Source: Trichostrongylus colubriformis (lineage: Eukaryota > Nematoda > Chromadorea > Rhabditida > Trichostrongylidae). From it: 64,000 nt of DNA. The stretch spans positions 44,996,591-45,060,590 of the forward strand of contig OZ022258.1 in assembly GCA_963978905.1 (NCBI GenBank), in the 5' to 3' direction. A program made the position numbers and the translations under genes. Below are positions 11,601-22,730 of this stretch, piece after piece (positions within the stretch are counted from its first letter, which is position 1; each line of letters begins with the position of its first letter). The notes under the pieces were generated by a model. The model worked only from the letters and a program-made list of their open reading frames with translations, was not told the origin of the DNA and did not search any database.

Positions 11601-14600
11601 ATTTGCCTTATACTGCCAAAGCTAGTTCCTTTATCGAATAGTTGCAATCAGTGGTGGTGTTGCGTTTAGTCTCGATCAAAGCCTGGTGAAGTACGCTCAA
11701 CTTCCGATTATGGCCTGGTGGTGGATTCCTTTCGATCGCTGCTGAAGAGTGTTCAATACATGAAAAAGGAGCGGACCAAATTAGATCCTGTAGAAAAGAT
11801 TCTAGTTCACTCCTGTTGGAAGTGTAAATTTCGGAACCTTTCTTGGTTGTGGAGCTCGTTGGACAGACCAGGTAGCGTAAATTCCAGGTGCTCAAAGTTC
11901 GGAGAGTAGTGCATCTGAATCCTCAGCGTGTTCCTCATCCGATGATAGTGATTCTGATTCTGACGATCACTCCGATACTGACCACGAAAAAGATCTTTCC
12001 GATATCAGCGATGACAGTGACACCGGTGATGACGATGGAGGAGATCTCGATGACTCGGATATGAGTGATCTGGAGCGAATGAATACTAGGCAACGTAGTT
12101 CTTATCTTTTAAGGAAGGAGGTAAAGCTTTTGTTTGCCTTTTCTGTTTTTCTTTTGATTCCTTATGTCTTATAATTTCAGTTCGACAGGAAGTACAGGAG
12201 CGGTGCCGCTTTGTGTGAAGATATATGCTTTAATGAACCCGATGTGGTAAGGTGGATTGATTCTCTAGTGATCAGTGTGAACTGCAATAGCTGCCTTCCT
12301 AGGGTGCTTACGGGTTGATGTGCCGGTGTTCGCCTTCAGCGAAGAAAAGCGGCCTACGTCACAATGTCTTTCCAGGCGAATTACGAATTCCTAACTGTAT
12401 TCCAAATGAAAAGTGAGTCGATTGCGCAATTGCAAAAGTCAAGGGAGTGTGGCTAACCAGTTGGGTTCACTCCAAATGCTGCTAGAGGTTGATTTACTAG
12501 TTCTGATAACTTTGTGGAGTCATTTTACAGCAATGCTTCAAAACTTCATCATTATGTGCTTGTGGTAAGAAGGCCAACAGCACCCCTAGGTGAGGGTACA
12601 CGCACTCGAATAAGCCACGCCGGCGATTCTTATGTGTTTCAAGGTTTCTCAGTAAGTTCTTTAATAACTTTGTGAACATGCTCTTTTTTCCACAATTGTG
12701 AATTAATGGATGTGTTGATGTTGGTTCTATACCTGGAATCCTGCGTTCATGACCTTCAGTTTTCCACGCTTTGATAGGAGTTCTGTGATGAATACTTAAA
12801 CATTAGATATCTTACATTGTAGTAACAAGAAACTGCAATTCACCCTTAGGTCTCGAACAGTTAGTTGTCTTCGATTTTTGTAGGGCGGCTCACTTCCTGT
12901 TCGATGTGGAATTGCATATCTATTTTTCAGGTTTTCTTTCATCGTGAGTTACCAGAAGTTCTTCCTCTGATGCCGGTTTCGCGCTGGATCAATGAGTACG
13001 AGTTCCATTTTGAAAAAGCGCCAATGATAAACGTAAGCTGGTCTCCGGCTCTTCACTCCTGCTTCTTGCATGGCTGTGCAGATCTTATGTCTCATGTTTC
13101 AGTGCTTCACCGTAGAAGAGCTGGACATGTTCCACCAGTACCTTTTCGTTGATCTGTTGGAGCTGTATGACGAATCGTTGCGTCCATTTGGAGTTAATGA
13201 TGGTTGTCCGATCTACCATGTCATGCCGCGATTCATCAGTGAACGAGGTTGTCAACCCCTTCTAATGAAGTTTGCCAGTAAATTTTCCGAACCATTTGCA
13301 GATGGAGTGCAACGTTTGCTACCGATGAGTGTTGTAATCCGTTATCTATGCGATTCATTCGTTCCTATTGTGACTGAAAAGGAAGTCGAAACACTCGCAT
13401 CATGCACGGAATCTGAGATTGTGAAAGCTTTGACTGCAAAGAAATTTCAGTTGGCAACAAATCCCAGGAAGGTATCTCGGTTTATTAGTACTCTGTCGAA
13501 GTTCTAGCTGGTTTTCTATGTTTTTTTTTTTCAGAGGCCTTCTACTATCCGCATAGACAACATAAGAAGACCATCGGTCGAATTCCCATTTTATGCAATT
13601 GAGCATAAAGCATCACCGTGAGTTTGTACCTTGTTAAGATCATAGTTTGGTTCTGCTTATTTCCGCGATTCCCATGGTTTTAGCCCAATAGCGTACGCGA
13701 ATCTAAAGAACCCAGAACTCGCGGAGACTCAGCGCCGTCTCAATAAATTGCGTCATGCTCAGTCCACTGCTAGCTCAGGACAGTCACAAAAGGAGCATCT
13801 CGAGGAGATGGACACTTTGCTCAAGCGGATTAACGAGTTGAAACAACAGCGGTGAGGGCTTCAGTGAGCTTCTTGGAATGCATAGCTATCACTCGCCATG
13901 CTCCAGTCATTGTTTTCAAATCCCTTGGATTTCAGAGCTGTTTCATTGAATGCCACGAAAGTAATACCTTGTTCGGGTTTCTTAGCGACAGGTATTTTCG
14001 CAGATGTTACGGCACATGCGCTTCTCATGATACTTGCTGTAAAACATGCTCGACTACATTGGTCCCTTTCGGTAAGTGCATGTATACCCGTATCCGATTT
14101 CTCGTTTCTGCTTGATATAGCATGTTATAGGAATTCGAAAAGATCATCGACTACAAGTTTGCGAACCGAAGTTTAATTGAACTCGCTTTCACTCATCCAT
14201 CTTACAAAAACGATTTTGGTGTGTCCATTGTCTTGCATGATTTCATAGACTTCTTCTATGAGTGATTCTCCGAAGGTACAAACGTGGATCATGTCAAAAC
14301 TACGCTCACCAATTGCCTGTTTCGCCGTTATGCTCCGTTCACGGAAAATAATGAGAAAAAGAAAGGTACTGATCAGCATTCAGACGTATACGAATTTATT
14401 ATGCCACTACGGACCGTGTAAACATTCGTTACGATTATTCTCCCAACTTTTGCAGGTTTCCGTAACCTTATGCACATAATGTCGCAGTCGGGATCGAACA
14501 CTGCAGGCTTGTCAAAAGTGGCCCACAATGAGCGACTGGAGTACTTAGGTGATGCTGTGGTGGAACTGGTATGGATAAAAGAAATCGTTAGTCAATTGTT

Positions 14601-17600
14601 GTCCTTAGTTACTTGAAATCTTTAGATAGTATCGAGTCGTCTGTTTTTTATTCTTCCTCACCAAGAAGAGGGTGGTCTGGCTACCTATCGTAGTGCTCTG
14701 GTACAGAATCGTAATCTTGCTGCGCTTGGGAAGGTAATTAATATCTACCCTACTTTTTAATGCATCAGTATTTCGATTATTAATGTATATTTTCAGAAGT
14801 TAAGACTAGGCGATTGGATGATGTATGCTCATGGTATTGATTTATGTGATGAAGAAGATTTCCGAAAATCTTTAGCCAACACATTCGAAGCTGTGCTTGC
14901 TGCCATCTATTTGGATGGAGGGATCGAGGAGTGTGATCGGTACTTTTTATATTTATATACATACGAGACACTCTTTAGTTCAAATTTTTTCAACTTGTAT
15001 ACGTACGTATACTTTTTGAAGTGGCATCAAATGAGCTGTGAACCTGGTAAAGGCCTCCAGGGCTAAGAGGAGAGGAATAGTGAGCATCGATATTGATGTG
15101 ACACCGGAAGAATTTGATTCTGTTAAACATCTCCCACCAGTGCAGTCATAGTCACCGCTGTGGGATTTTACTCGTATTGTCTATTGGACTCCAGGATCTG
15201 TCGCGAAATGGTCACCATGAGTAGACGGTCACCTAGTATTCGCACTAACACATCCTTTCTTCGAGTGGTGTTCACTCTTGTTAGAGTTTGTTCTTCTCCA
15301 AGTAATTCTGCCACTCCTGTGTCACAAGAAGTGCGCCACTTACGTAGTACGAGGATCGCTGGTTAGGTGCATTAGTATTGATTAGTCGTCCGCAATGCTA
15401 GCAAGTTTTCTGCACTACCACAATTCTGAAAATACAACCATTAGCCATTTTGTGCTTAGAATATTTCATTCTAGTATTTTTGCTGATGCAATGTTTGGCG
15501 ATGATGCTACAGTGAAGGACCATTGGCTAAATGTTCCTGAACATCCGCTCAAGGTATATTGGCTGTATTTTGCTCAGTCCTGAACATTTAGATCAGATGG
15601 AAATAGGGGACTCCGAAACTCATTCTTTTAGGTTGAGCAGCCGAATGGTGACAGGATGATTATCGATGATACTGATGAGCTCCTAGAACTTACTGATTTG
15701 GAAGAGATTCTTGGATTCCGTTTCCAAAATATTCGATTGCTCGCCAAAGCACTTACGCGAAGAAATGTACCTTATAACACACTTACCTGGTGAGTTTGGC
15801 ATTTTCGAAACCTCTTATTCCATGTTGTTTATTATCGTTTCAGTGGTAATAATCAACGGTTGGAGTGGCTCGGAGATGCTGTACTACAGCTCGTAATTTC
15901 CAATTACCTTTACCATCATTTTCCAAATCATCATGAAGGGCATCTGTCACTTCTGCGGACATGCCTTGTTTGTAATGAAACGCAGGTACTCATACTATTA
16001 TATCTTTAATTATTTTTTATTGATTACACATGCATTGATGCCTCTAAAGTGAATCAGTAAATAATTTAGTCCCAAATTTGTGAGGACCTTGGTCTCCACT
16101 GTTTCATAATACATCCACCAGGAGGCGGAGCACGTCTTCCGGAGCTGAGTCTGAAGGATAAAGCTGATTTAGTTGAAGGTGATCTCATGGCTGTTAGCTT
16201 TTCTTCGCTTCCGCACTATCTAGCACTTTTATCTTTAATGGGCGAAAATTGTCACGTTTGTTACTTCAAGAATTGTTTCGCTGTTTCCATTTCCATTCCT
16301 CGTCCATCGATAGTCATGTGATAGCATTCTTTCGCATCTTTTTTGTTCCATGCATTTCATAGTCTTCAAGATGACTGAATACATATTAGCTATTAATATT
16401 GCAGCACTTCTCGGAGCTATTTTTGTCGATCGTGGATGGGACTACTGTCGAGCGTTCATCTACATCTGCTTTCTTCCCAGGCTTAAAGTAAGTCGCTTTG
16501 TTGTTGTTGTTGTTGTTGTTATTCTTTTTTTAGTTGCTAATGGATGCTTCAGTAAGCTCAGCTCCCAATAGTAATATTTACGATTTTTCATGTTAAACTG
16601 CTGCGGTTGCACTCGCAAATAGGCGTCCATAGACTTCTTCAGTGCCAGGTTTTGCCAACCTTGTGCATCTCAGGATGAGAGAAAAAAGTGGGCGGTGTAA
16701 TTAACATAGCAACATCATGGTGAAGTCGGCGCCGATGTACCATTTTGAGATGTCCCATCTACTCTACTGTACTAGGAGCCACAGGTAATCTAATGCGGTC
16801 AGGTCTACATACGATGGCACATTGGGGTCAGCCAATGTGTAGATTTTTTTCATCTTACATTTGAGTCGTTACTATCTTACTCAGGTAGACAGGTACTCGG
16901 AGTGATGGCAAGTTCGGATGGGGTGAGTGGGATCTGCTATCGAGTGGCAGTAGCATCCCGCGTTGAGCTGTAATATAATGAAGCTTTTTTATCACTTGCG
17001 CTCAGACTTCACTCGCGTCTTTCAAGCCTGTATGGGGACATTTTTATCAACCGCTGCATTCATACTCGACGGCGCTATCGCCATTGACGCACGATTCCCT
17101 AATGAGTGCCACGCCGTCATTGCACTGAGGTGCTTCATAACGCCAGCGCTAGTGAGCATCCCAAAGTGATGATAGTGGAGCCTACTCAGGGGTTCCTTAC
17201 GTCGGTCGTGGTTAAAGTCACGGCTCGCCGAGTGCAGTCTGAGATGCTGCGTGTTAGTATGTGGCGTAACAAGCTTGCGACACATATGGATTATTATTTT
17301 GTTCCAATAATGTTGATAGTGCTTGTCTCAGTCCCAAAATTGCTTTCTAGCATTTCATCGAGTCAAAGAAGTGGAACGATTCTAAGTCTCAGCTGCAGCA
17401 GTGTTGCCTAGCGTTGCGAGAATTAGACACCGGTGATTCCTCTGCTCCAGAAATGCCTGAATATAGAACTATTGGCATTGAAGGTTCAACTAATGCACGA
17501 CATTATCGTGTCGCTGTATACTTCAGGTATCGCTGAGATGATCCTAATTGATTATTTTTCCGGCCGCATCAATTTAAAGCAGTTTTGTCATTTTCAGCCC

Positions 17601-20224
17601 CCGAATTTCATGTAAGACATTTCAGAAATATGCGGCTAGCGGTCGGTGAGGCATGTACGGTCCACTTGGCCCAAATGAATGCAGCTAAAAAGGCTCTCGA
17701 AGAATACAAGGAAATGTTCTCGTCTATATCAAGGAGTAATGTCAAAAATGCCGCTAACGCTTTTATTAAGGTGGGTTTTTACTTATCTAATAAAATAAAG
17801 TTCTGATGCTGATTACAAAAATTCTGCGTAAATCGGTTGTATGAATGTAGCTTGTAGTAACACGAATAATATGTAATAGCCATTCTGCATCGACATCGAC
17901 GCGATTGCTCATTTTGATGACAATTTAACGTCACGTAATGAGAAAAGAAAATATGAGTCGGCCAGAACCTTGAGAAGGCGATCTCAGCTAACCTTTTACG
18001 CCTTGAGAAGTTACGGCCGTACCCCATCACTGACGTAATGTTTGGAGCCACGTGGATGTGGGTTGTGAGACAGCCATACTCATCACATGTCGCACTCGAC
18101 TAGAGAGCTGTGAGCTGGCTCAGGTCTCTTTCGAGGAATTCGTCGTGAGGGAAGGAAGTTCGGATCGGAAGGTGATGGGAGGGGCGTAATTACGGTTGGA
18201 GGTGTCGTACTTCAAAAATTTTCTTTGACGTCTCAGAGAGGAGAATTGAAAAGGGATTCGTACTGAGATCCTTTTTTGGAGGCAAGGGAGGGGGGGGGGG
18301 GTGGAGGGTAGGGTTGGGTCGGGTCGTATTCTCGACAATCATCTTCAAGCCGGGACGGCACCCCTGTGAGCAAGACCGGCCTTGCCAAGGTGCAGAAGCA
18401 TATTCACTGCGAATTTCCTACATGCAGACTCTTTGGCTTTTGACGTCCATTTTCTCCGCACGAACATTAAAATCATCTATTCTGCTGCTTTGACGCGACT
18501 TAAAACATCTCGTTATTGGTAAGCTATGTTAGGGAAAGGAAAGGTCTAGCAATTCCCGTGCTGAGCGTGGTGTAACTTCAGGGTTCCAAGTTGTAATTTG
18601 TAAACGACGATCTTCACACGATCAATGTACTCCTCCGACAAAACAAAGTGTTCGAAATCCTGGAAATTATTTTGATCAGAGTATTGACATACTTTCATCC
18701 ACTTCCGGTCGGCGAGTATTGTATTTCGAGTGTCACTTTTACAGTAACCATAGTCTCAAGGCTTGAAGACGTAAATGTATAATTATCATATTATTTCGTA
18801 GTGGAGATTGCGGAAGATGCGCGTGAGGGTCACTTGAAATCATCCTTTCCGTTTTTACTAGGCAAGGGATCAATTGAACTGTATTGTTTTTAGTATTGTG
18901 CTGTCGCGAAGCCTCATGAATGTCTGAATGTGTGAAAATATGAGACTCCAAAATATTTATTTCAAAAAACTCAAAAGACTGTAAAAGTCCCAAAAGTTTT
19001 CCAAAACAAGTTGCAATATTTCGGTGCGTAGCACCTTCCTCAGGCCTAAAAAGTGGCAGTAGTATTATTGTGTAATATACAAGGTATATTACACAATAAT
19101 ACTAGTGCCACTTTTTAGACCTGAGGAAGGTGCTACGCACCGAAATATTGCAACTTGTTTTGGAAAACTTTTGGGACTTTTACAGTCTTTTGGGTTTTTT
19201 GAAATAAATATTCCGGAGTCTTGTATTGTTTTTAGTTGTAGAAACCAAGCTCTTTCAACACTTGCACTTGCTTTAAAAAAATAGTTTCCCAAGTTGAAAA
19301 ATTAGTTCCTCATTTTCTCTGTGGTTCTTCATGGTGATCCGATTTTTTCAGAAATTGCAAGACTCTCAGCAACGTCCATCTACTTACACGCTGAACGAAG
19401 AACCACGCCCTCGACCACGTCCACTGATTGGCTCTGGTTCCATACCGCTTCTTCCGCCTCCACCGCATTTGGCACGTGATCCTACACCAGGATCCCTTTC
19501 CAACCACAAAATATCGCCGCAGCAAAAGCTCGGTGCAGCCACTCCTCTTGTCAAACAGATGCTCAATTCGGTGGCTGCTTCTTATCGACAGTTCTCGGCT
19601 GCTAACTCACTGCAAAATGCTGTTGCTCAACGATCTTTCAGAAATGCTACACCGTTATTCTCTTCGCAAACACCGGTCATGCTGAATTCCCTTTCACAGA
19701 TGTCACCATTTGGCACAGTACCAGTAGGGTTAAGTGGCTCATCACAAAATCAAACTTCGATTGGAGCGCTCACTTTCACCCCCTCACTTTTCCAGATTAC
19801 CCCTCAATACGTGAACCCCACACAGGGAACATCGCTAAACTCAGGTCTCTTGCAATTTGGCAGTTTGAACCAAACACCACAAGTTGTTCAAGGTCCACAG
19901 CCACTCTTTCCCAAATTATCTAAGCCAGAAAGGCTGAAAAGGTCACCTTCTCCGTCCACGTCAGCGAATCGATGGAAGCCGAATGACAAGCAGCAGCCTT
20001 CAAGGCGAGCACTGAAACGACGAAGAGAGACGCAAGGTGGTTTCAGGCAGAGGGATCAGTCTCAGAATCGTTCTCTACGTTTCAAAAAGAAGCCGATGTT
20101 GTCTAGAAGAAATGATTCGCGAACAAATAGAGCCTCTCCTCCTCGGTATAAGCAAGATCAACCGACCCGCTCTAAAGCAGATGGCTCATCACGCTCTAAA
20201 AAGGAGCGCCCCTCAAGAAAATAA
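8601..20224 (+). CDS. drsh-1: Drosha, microRNA-processing RNase III (whole gene)
   Basis: Drosha is the catalytic subunit of the nuclear Microprocessor, which with Pasha/DGCR8 cuts pri-miRNA hairpins. About 27 exons join with consistent phases into about 1393 residues. In order: a short N-terminus, an acidic Ser-rich region, a zinc-binding-type central domain (CRCS at 269-272), RNase III domain a (about 626-806), domain b (about 853-996), a dsRBD (about 997-1100) and a Pro/Ser/Arg-rich tail (1104-1393). Both RNase III signatures ([12 protein letters not shown] and [12 protein letters not shown]) and the later glutamates E789 and E968 are intact, so the enzyme should be active. The start at 8601 is the least certain part: an in-frame extension reaches back to 8547 and the upstream acceptor is weak. 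Intron 1 spans 8667-11162. No canonical AATAAA was seen within 150 bp after the stop. Confidence 0.93.
9026..9752. repeat. Element with GC-rich inverted arms in drsh-1 intron 1
   Basis: Arms of about 75 bp (9026-9110 and 9668-9752), both containing CCCAAGGTGCGGCAGCGCG, face each other. The hAT-like MITE at 9189-9410 sits between them, probably as a later insertion. Confidence 0.65.
9189..9410. mobile_element. hAT-like palindromic MITE (family M1) with 8-bp target duplication
   Basis: 222 bp, ends GGCTCAAATAAAGTCGGG and its complement, interior largely palindromic. It is flanked by an exact 8-bp duplication, GAGTGGCG (9181-9188 and 9411-9418), as expected for hAT transposition. Family copies lie at 22731-22953 and 24389-24628. 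No coding capacity. Confidence 0.8.
11163..12120 (+). CDS. drsh-1: drsh-1 exons 2-6, N-terminal and acidic Ser-rich region
   Basis: Exons 11163-11301, 11393-11445, 11504-11587, 11670-11814 and 11888-12120. Exon 4 carries [13 protein letters not shown]. Exon 5 resembles the helical segment preceding the acidic region in C. elegans DRSH-1. Exon 6 is a dense Ser/Asp block ([14 protein letters not shown]...), probably phosphorylated by CK2-type kinases. The exon 5/6 junction is the weak point: phase forces a GTTGGA donor at 11815 if the TTCCAG acceptor at 11887 is used, so the true donor may differ. Confidence 0.82.
12181..14071 (+). CDS. drsh-1: drsh-1 exons 7-14, central domain
   Basis: Exons 12181-12246, 12303-12412, 12531-12651, 12931-13032, 13103-13471, 13535-13617, 13684-13851 and 13936-14071. 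The block contains the C-R-C-S motif and conserved landmarks of the Drosha platform/central region: [36 protein letters not shown] and [11 protein letters not shown]. This region cradles the basal part of the pri-miRNA and contributes zinc ligands in characterised Drosha. Introns are 56-280 bp with normal borders. Confidence 0.92.
14131..15553 (+). CDS. drsh-1: drsh-1 exons 15-20, RNase III domain a
   Basis: Exons 14131-14218, 14276-14365, 14456-14568, 14626-14733, 14797-14939 and 15475-15553. RNase III domain a starts at [10 protein letters not shown] and includes the signature [13 protein letters not shown] and the [16 protein letters not shown] helix with E789, which appears to correspond to the catalytic glutamate of this domain. 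It is the half that cuts the 3' strand of the hairpin in known Drosha. The acceptor before 14276 (CCGAAG) is atypical. Confidence 0.93.
15632..16487 (+). CDS. drsh-1: drsh-1 exons 21-24, RNase III domain b
   Basis: Exons 15632-15789, 15844-15985, 16070-16178 and 16405-16487. RNase III domain b includes [15 protein letters not shown] and [14 protein letters not shown] with E968, matching the catalytic positions of the family, and ends at CFLPRLK. It cuts the 5' strand of the hairpin in known Drosha. A GTT microsatellite follows the last donor at about 16497. Confidence 0.93.
17351..17770 (+). CDS. drsh-1: drsh-1 exons 25-26, double-stranded RNA-binding domain
   Basis: Exons 17351-17526 and 17626-17770. 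[19 protein letters not shown] opens the domain and [15 protein letters not shown] closes its last helix, as in other Drosha proteins. Intron 24 (16488-17350) shows no coding sequence. Confidence 0.92.
18120..18345. repeat. R1-like partial repeat in drsh-1 intron 26
   Basis: A G-tract-rich, partial relative of R1 (GGGTCGTATTCTCGAC at its right end) lies in the last drsh-1 intron. It ends near 18345. Confidence 0.45.
18943..19221. repeat. Near-perfect 138-bp inverted repeat in the last drsh-1 intron
   Basis: Left arm 18943-19080, loop AAG 19081-19083, right arm 19084-19221. Five mismatches in 138 pairs were counted by eye. It lies in sense within intron 26 (17771-19351), ending about 130 nt before the last exon. 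A 15-bp direct repeat, TGTATTGTTTTTAGT, occurs at about 18880 and about 19222 on either side. It is probably a fold-back MITE; in the pre-mRNA it would be a long double-stranded stem. Confidence 0.9.
19352..20224 (+). CDS. drsh-1: drsh-1 last exon, Pro/Ser/Arg-rich C-terminal tail
   Basis: A clean GATTTTTTCAG acceptor opens a 290-codon exon in phase 0 with the dsRBD exon. It encodes a proline-rich start ([18 protein letters not shown]), a long Ser/Gln/Asn-rich low-complexity middle and a basic end with [14 protein letters not shown] and [11 protein letters not shown]. It has no folded domain. It resembles the Pro-rich and RS-rich part found at the N-terminus of animal Drosha, where it directs nuclear localisation, but here it is C-terminal. 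RRALKRRR is a plausible nuclear localisation signal. The stop is at 20222-20224. Confidence 0.85.
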   Translation, partial: KLQDSQQRPSTYTLNEEPRPRPRPLIGSGSIPLLPPPPHLARDPTPGSLSNHKISPQQKLGAATPLVKQMLNSVAASYRQFSAANSLQNAVAQRSFRNATPLFSSQTPVMLNSLSQMSPFGTVPVGLSGSSQNQTSIGALTFTPSLFQITPQYVNPTQGTSLNSGLLQFGSLNQTPQVVQGPQPLFPKLSKPERLKRSPSPSTSANRWKPNDKQQPSRRALKRRRETQGGFRQRDQSQNRSLRFKKKPMLSRRNDSRTNRASPPRYKQDQPTRSKADGSSRSKKERPSRK

Positions 20225-20609
20225 CTTGTTATGAAACGGTCATTGTATAGAATTATTTGATTATGTCGTACATCGCATATTTGCAGGTCACCTGATTGTT
20301 GGAGATTATTTCTATGAAAATTAATTAAATCGTGGAATTGAAGTTATTCGTGTCAGAGCATCACATGTACTATGTGGTAAAAGGCTACATAAAGATTTTT
20401 CGTAAATTACCCGTTTTTGGGATGCACCGCCGCAAATTTTTCACATAACATCTTGACACCAAAGACTGGAACTATATTTTTGGAAAAGAATTATATTTGT
20501 ATTTGTTAATGTCTATACACTGTCCTACACAATACACTGACCTACACAATTAATTTTCAAAGGTAAAGTTTTCAGCAATTTGAGTATTTTTATGGAAAAG
20601 CAAACGATA
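20225..20609. other. drsh-1 3' flank
   Basis: AT-rich, no open frame. AATTAAAT near 20322 is a possible variant polyadenylation signal; no AATAAA is seen. Confidence 0.4.
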
Positions 20610-20759
20610 GTCCATTTCGATGCGCCTGATAGGGCTCGCCTACGGACTTGAGTGAGAGTGTGTCAAATTCTCTCACTCCGCAACACTCACTTTTGCCACG
20701 CACTCTCCCCGCTCACCCATGTCCGTAGGCCACGCCCTATCAGGCGCTCCGAAATGGAG
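20610..20759. mobile_element. 150-bp MITE with TA duplication
   Basis: TIRs of about 45 bp (GTCCATTTCGATGCGCCTGA on the left, near-complement on the right) are bounded by TA at 20608-20609 and 20760-20761. It is Tc1/mariner-type, non-coding, and sits between the convergent ends of drsh-1 and the gene at 21646. Confidence 0.75.
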
Positions 20760-21645
20760 TATATATGGTAATAAACATGAGATAAGCTTGCGTGATGTAT
20801 CTGTGAAGAAGGATCAACCGGAGACGCTACCAAGATGCCAAGATGCCTTCAGTTTTATTGTAGCGAAGATATTAGAATGGTCCCCATTAACTGTGGTGGA
20901 TACCCTTTCATGAACTGAATACACAGTTTTATTGGAGCGTCCAGAACTTATCTGAGAAAAGTCGCTTTGGTTTGTTTTGATCTAATATTATAAATCGGTT
21001 ACATCTGAGGAGTCTCGATTCAGGGGACAAAAGAGATAAGCCGCTTTCCACTCTCAACTTATGGAGTGTACATAGTTACGTTAGGTTTTCGTATTGTGGT
21101 GTTGGGATTCCGCTCAGAACGCAATACTATGGAGGTACTGTGTTAGTCCTTGAAAGGATCAGTACTGAAGCACTTCGAACAGAGTAGTAAATGGTGGTAT
21201 CGCGATGGGGGGAGGGGGGGGGGGGGGGAGCAACTATAAAGAGTTGCACACCTAAGGCCGTGTTCTTACTTGGCGCTAGCAGGGCGTGGCTGCGTTCACA
21301 AGCAGCGAGGCAGAGTGGCACGGGGAGGTGCAGAGACGACTCAGGCAACGAGGTAGGTTGGCACAGGCGGAGACGACACAAGCAGCCAAACCCTGACGCC
21401 GGCACTGCAAAGTATGAACGCAGCCTGAGCAACTCCGAAGCAGATGGCTCATCACCGTCATGTCCGAGCTGCACACTTTTTGGGGCGTTGCGGGGCGTCT
21501 TCACGACGCTAATTGTAAGACCGCTGGAACCCCCTCCGATCCCGCCCACCCACTCCGACCACACCTGGTATTGGACGAGGCTTTTCCAACGTGGCATTTA
21601 CGGAGGCCTGATATTCATGTGATAAGATAAGATAAATAAGAAATT
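20760..21645. other. Intergenic, GC-rich dispersed repeat
   Basis: 21242-21440 is a GC-rich repeat related to segments near 26540-26680 and 44885-45055 (shared motifs such as GGCGTGGCTGCG and TATGAACGC.GCC). Both strands are open there, but this follows from composition. A G-tract lies at about 21208-21228. Confidence 0.45.
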
Positions 21646-22301
21646 CTAGAAGTTAAGGAAGCGTTCATCAGGATTCCTCGTGATAACATCCAACGGAAGC
21701 TGATTCAAAGGCTCGTTTTCACGCGTTATTCTCGTACAACGCCAAATGTCAGAAGGCCTCGTTTTTGCCATTCGTCGGAGGCTTCTTTCGGATTTTTCTT
21801 TTACGGCGTATTCTTTAGCACCTCTATTTTCGTGATTCAGCTTCTTAACCCATTCAAGGTAATCGCGAAAAGTGCCTCTAAAAAACACTTTAAACAGTAA
21901 CAAATAAAATACTTTGAAGATTATAGAAACAGGTTCTCGTAGTTAGAAAGACGCATTGGTAGCTTAACAAGTAAAAGTGGCATTCGCATAATAAGATTTC
22001 ACTTAGTAAAGGCTTATTCAGGCGTAAAGTTTTAACGGGAGGTGTACGCAATCACACGCGAAGGAAACCACTCGCACTTGCTGCGCCGTTCGTCACATGC
22101 CGTGCAAAATCCTGACCTAACGACATACACCCCAACTTCTGACCACTGTGACAGTAGTACTTCAAAACACTACACTCTCTCATTTCTATAATTGTAATCA
22201 TTTATTCCTTACATATCTCGCCATGACCTCGGATTCCTGAGAACTTAATTCAGTCTTGACTGTTACAGCAGAATCATGAAAGGAGTTGTTAGTGACGTTT
22301 T
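21646..22301 (-). CDS. 3' end of an unrecognised gene convergent with drsh-1
   Basis: The terminal exon (21877-21646) follows a TTTTTTAG acceptor and encodes 76 residues with strongly coding-like, charged composition (FRDYLEWVKKLNHENRGAKE, IWRCTRITRENEPLNQ) before a TAG stop. A second exon (22301-22213) lies between AAATTGCAG and a GTAAGG donor and encodes NNSFHDSAVTVKTELSSQES. Their phases do not join directly (0 out, 2 in), so either an exon between them was missed or one border is wrong. Function is unknown and upstream exons were not found. Confidence 0.5.
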
Positions 22302-22730
22302 CTGCAATTTAAAAACTCAGGATTTCCGATAACCAGAGCCACTGCCGTCAGAATACTCTTGTACTGAAGAAATACTATTGCTGGACTGATCAAGAACCTT
22401 AAAGGCACCGGGAGGGGGGCAAGGGCGGAATAACGTTTACAAAAACAGTGGCGTCTGAAAACAAACGTATGGGTTCGGTAGATACAATGTGTAACGAAAC
22501 CGGCGTTGAAAAACGCGCCATAGGGCGCTATTTGCCCCCAGGGCGCGCTTCCGTCCGAACTGCAAGCTTCCATGGCCGAGCCACGATTCGTTCTTTTAAA
22601 GCTTGTCTTCGGCCTGATGTAACCTTATTTTTGAATTATTTCCTCTTTAGACTGTTTTCTAGTGACATATTTTACTTGTTTACTTATGGATGTTCTTAAT
22701 TGTGCATTTCTATACCTGAAAATCTCAGAA

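Noticed and set aside
21127..21622. Overlapping frames of 143-156 codons on both strands
   Set aside because: GC-rich repeat composition keeps several frames open; no splice or start context.
22020..22200. Cys-containing open frames on minus, possible exon of the convergent gene
   Set aside because: Two different frames are open at once and the sequence resembles an end of the M2 MITE family.
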